Source of the DNA: Nitrospirota bacterium
GTDB taxonomy: Bacteria; NPL-UPA2; JAGMAN01
Assembly: GCA_030605915.1 (NCBI GenBank)
Contig: JAUWHM010000123.1
Coordinates: 1-6,117, forward strand
Length of the DNA stretch: 6,117 bases
Direction of reading: 5' to 3'
In this document: in pieces, positions 5,558 through 6,117 of the stretch
How the letters are laid out: every line of letters begins with the position of its first letter
Numbering within the stretch: the first letter of the stretch is position 1
Notes under the pieces: model-generated
What the model saw: the letters and a program-made list of their open reading frames with translations, nothing else
The model's database searches: none
Told to the model about the DNA's origin: nothing
Translations under genes and position numbers: made by a program

Positions 5558-6076
5558 CTAATCTGTGAAATCAAGGGCGGCACTTTTGTGACGCCTTTTT
5601 CGGAAATATTCTACCAGGCCTCCCTCACTGAGTATATCAGTCATTATCTTCGGTAAAGGTCTTATTCTGTTTTCTATCCCCCTGGTCTCGTTCCTGAGGG
5701 TACCTTCCTCAAGAGCAATCTCCAGGCAGTCTCCTTCCTCAATCTTATCAGTATCACATTCAATTACCGGTAGTCCAACGTTGACCGAGTTGCGATAAAA
5801 GATGCGAGCGAAAGATTTGGCCACAACAGCAGCAATTCCGGCTTCCTTAATAGCTAAGGGAGCCTGTTCACGGGAAGAACCGCAGCCGAAGTTTCGCCCT
5901 GCTACAATAAAGGATTTTCCCTGCTCGATTTTCTGAGAGAACTCCGGCTCTATATCTTCCAAAAGGTGCTTAGCCAATTCTTTCATATCCAGGGTAAAGA
6001 ATTTATATTTTCCGGAAATGATTAAGTCAGTATTAATATCATCACCAAACTTGTAAGCCCGTCCCCGCAGTTTCAT
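5558..6076 (-). CDS. LeuD-like hydro-lyase small subunit (isopropylmalate dehydratase/aconitase family)
   Basis: This 172-residue protein is the small (swivel-domain) subunit of a two-subunit iron-sulfur hydro-lyase of the archaeal/clostridial LeuCD type. Such enzymes isomerise isopropylmalate, homocitrate or citrate; the large subunit holds the 4Fe-4S cluster. Landmarks are FGDDINTD (10-17), NFGCGSSREQ (63-72 region) and SFARIFYRN (88-96), all typical. The loop that sets substrate choice in this family, usually Tyr-Leu-x-x, reads KYKFFT (23-28) here and matches none of the specificities I know. Its partner's C-terminus ends 3 nt upstream. The next gene encodes isocitrate dehydrogenase, which favours an aconitase-like role (inference); LeuD or homoaconitase is possible, so I give no symbol. 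The ATG is fixed by an in-frame stop just upstream. The nearest Shine-Dalgarno, GAGGAG, is 13 nt away. The last 15 or so residues are basic and less conserved-looking. Confidence 0.88.
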   Translation of the reverse strand: MKLRGRAYKFGDDINTDLIISGKYKFFTLDMKELAKHLLEDIEPEFSQKIEQGKSFIVAGRNFGCGSSREQAPLAIKEAGIAAVVAKSFARIFYRNSVNVGLPVIECDTDKIEEGDCLEIALEEGTLRNETRGIENRIRPLPKIMTDILSEGGLVEYFRKRRHKSAALDFTD

Positions 6077-6079
6077 TTT

Positions 6080-6117
6080 TTATTGAACACTCCTCGGGTT
6101 GGTTATTTCCCCCTTAA
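6080..6117 (-). CDS. LeuC-like hydro-lyase large subunit, last 11 codons (partial)
   Basis: The minus-strand frame entering from the right edge reads KGEITNPRSVQ and then TAA. The Gly-x-Ile-Thr-Asn/Asp-Pro-Arg pattern is the usual C-terminus of LeuC/aconitase large subunits of the archaeal/clostridial type. It ends 3 nt before the small-subunit gene, as expected for paired subunits. The rest of the gene lies outside the window. The fragment is short, so the call depends on this motif and on the position. Confidence 0.72.
   Translation of the reverse strand, partial: KGEITNPRSVQ
6090..6095 (-). promoter_or_regulatory. Ribosome binding site of the LeuD-like gene, unusually distant
   Basis: GAGGAG lies within the final codons of the LeuC-like gene, 13 nt before the ATG at 6074-6076. 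The A/T-rich spacer contains the upstream stop codon. No closer purine-rich site exists, so translational coupling to the large subunit is likely to help initiation. Confidence 0.55.

Overview
The window looks like chromosomal sequence from a bacterium that makes lipopolysaccharide: it carries a Kdo-transferase (WaaA/KdtA) N-terminal half. Base composition is moderate, gene spacing is tight, Shine-Dalgarno sites are good, and neither tRNA gene encodes its CCA end. The archaeal/clostridial-type LeuCD hydro-lyase, the short isocitrate dehydrogenase and the dispersed GC-rich palindromes recall uncultivated deep-branching phyla (Omnitrophota- or Aerophobota-like). I cannot fix the phylum from sequence alone. 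All protein genes lie on the minus strand; only tRNA-Leu is on the plus strand.

Right side (3147-6117, read right to left): the last codons of a LeuC-like large subunit, a LeuD-like small subunit, an isocitrate dehydrogenase, then adenylosuccinate synthetase (purA). The gaps are 3, 29 and 9 nt, so these four form one operon. A LeuCD-type enzyme acting as aconitase, followed by isocitrate dehydrogenase, would convert citrate to 2-oxoglutarate. This is an inference; leucine-type or homoaconitate-type chemistry is the alternative.

Middle (1671-3133): tRNA-Lys(UUU) and a Gfo/Idh/MocA oxidoreductase with a four-cysteine cluster. The segment is flanked by two copies, in inverted orientation, of a C/G-rich palindromic intergenic repeat. 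The copy at 3096-3133 holds a perfect 13-bp inverted repeat. The copy at 1671-1740 lies where tRNA-Leu and the oxidoreductase gene converge.

Left-centre (1346-1646): tRNA-Leu(CAA) on the plus strand. It is preceded by a strong-looking sigma-70 promoter and, right where that promoter should start transcription, a nested palindromic element of about 120 bp. This is the least explained part of the window.

Left side (42-1339): a hypothetical protein whose start is best placed at an ATG two codons inside the longest reading frame, then waaA. The waaA product stops at 230 residues, at the boundary between its two Rossmann domains, so it appears to lack the sugar-nucleotide-binding half. I found no CRISPR array, transposase, phage gene or clear novel defence system.
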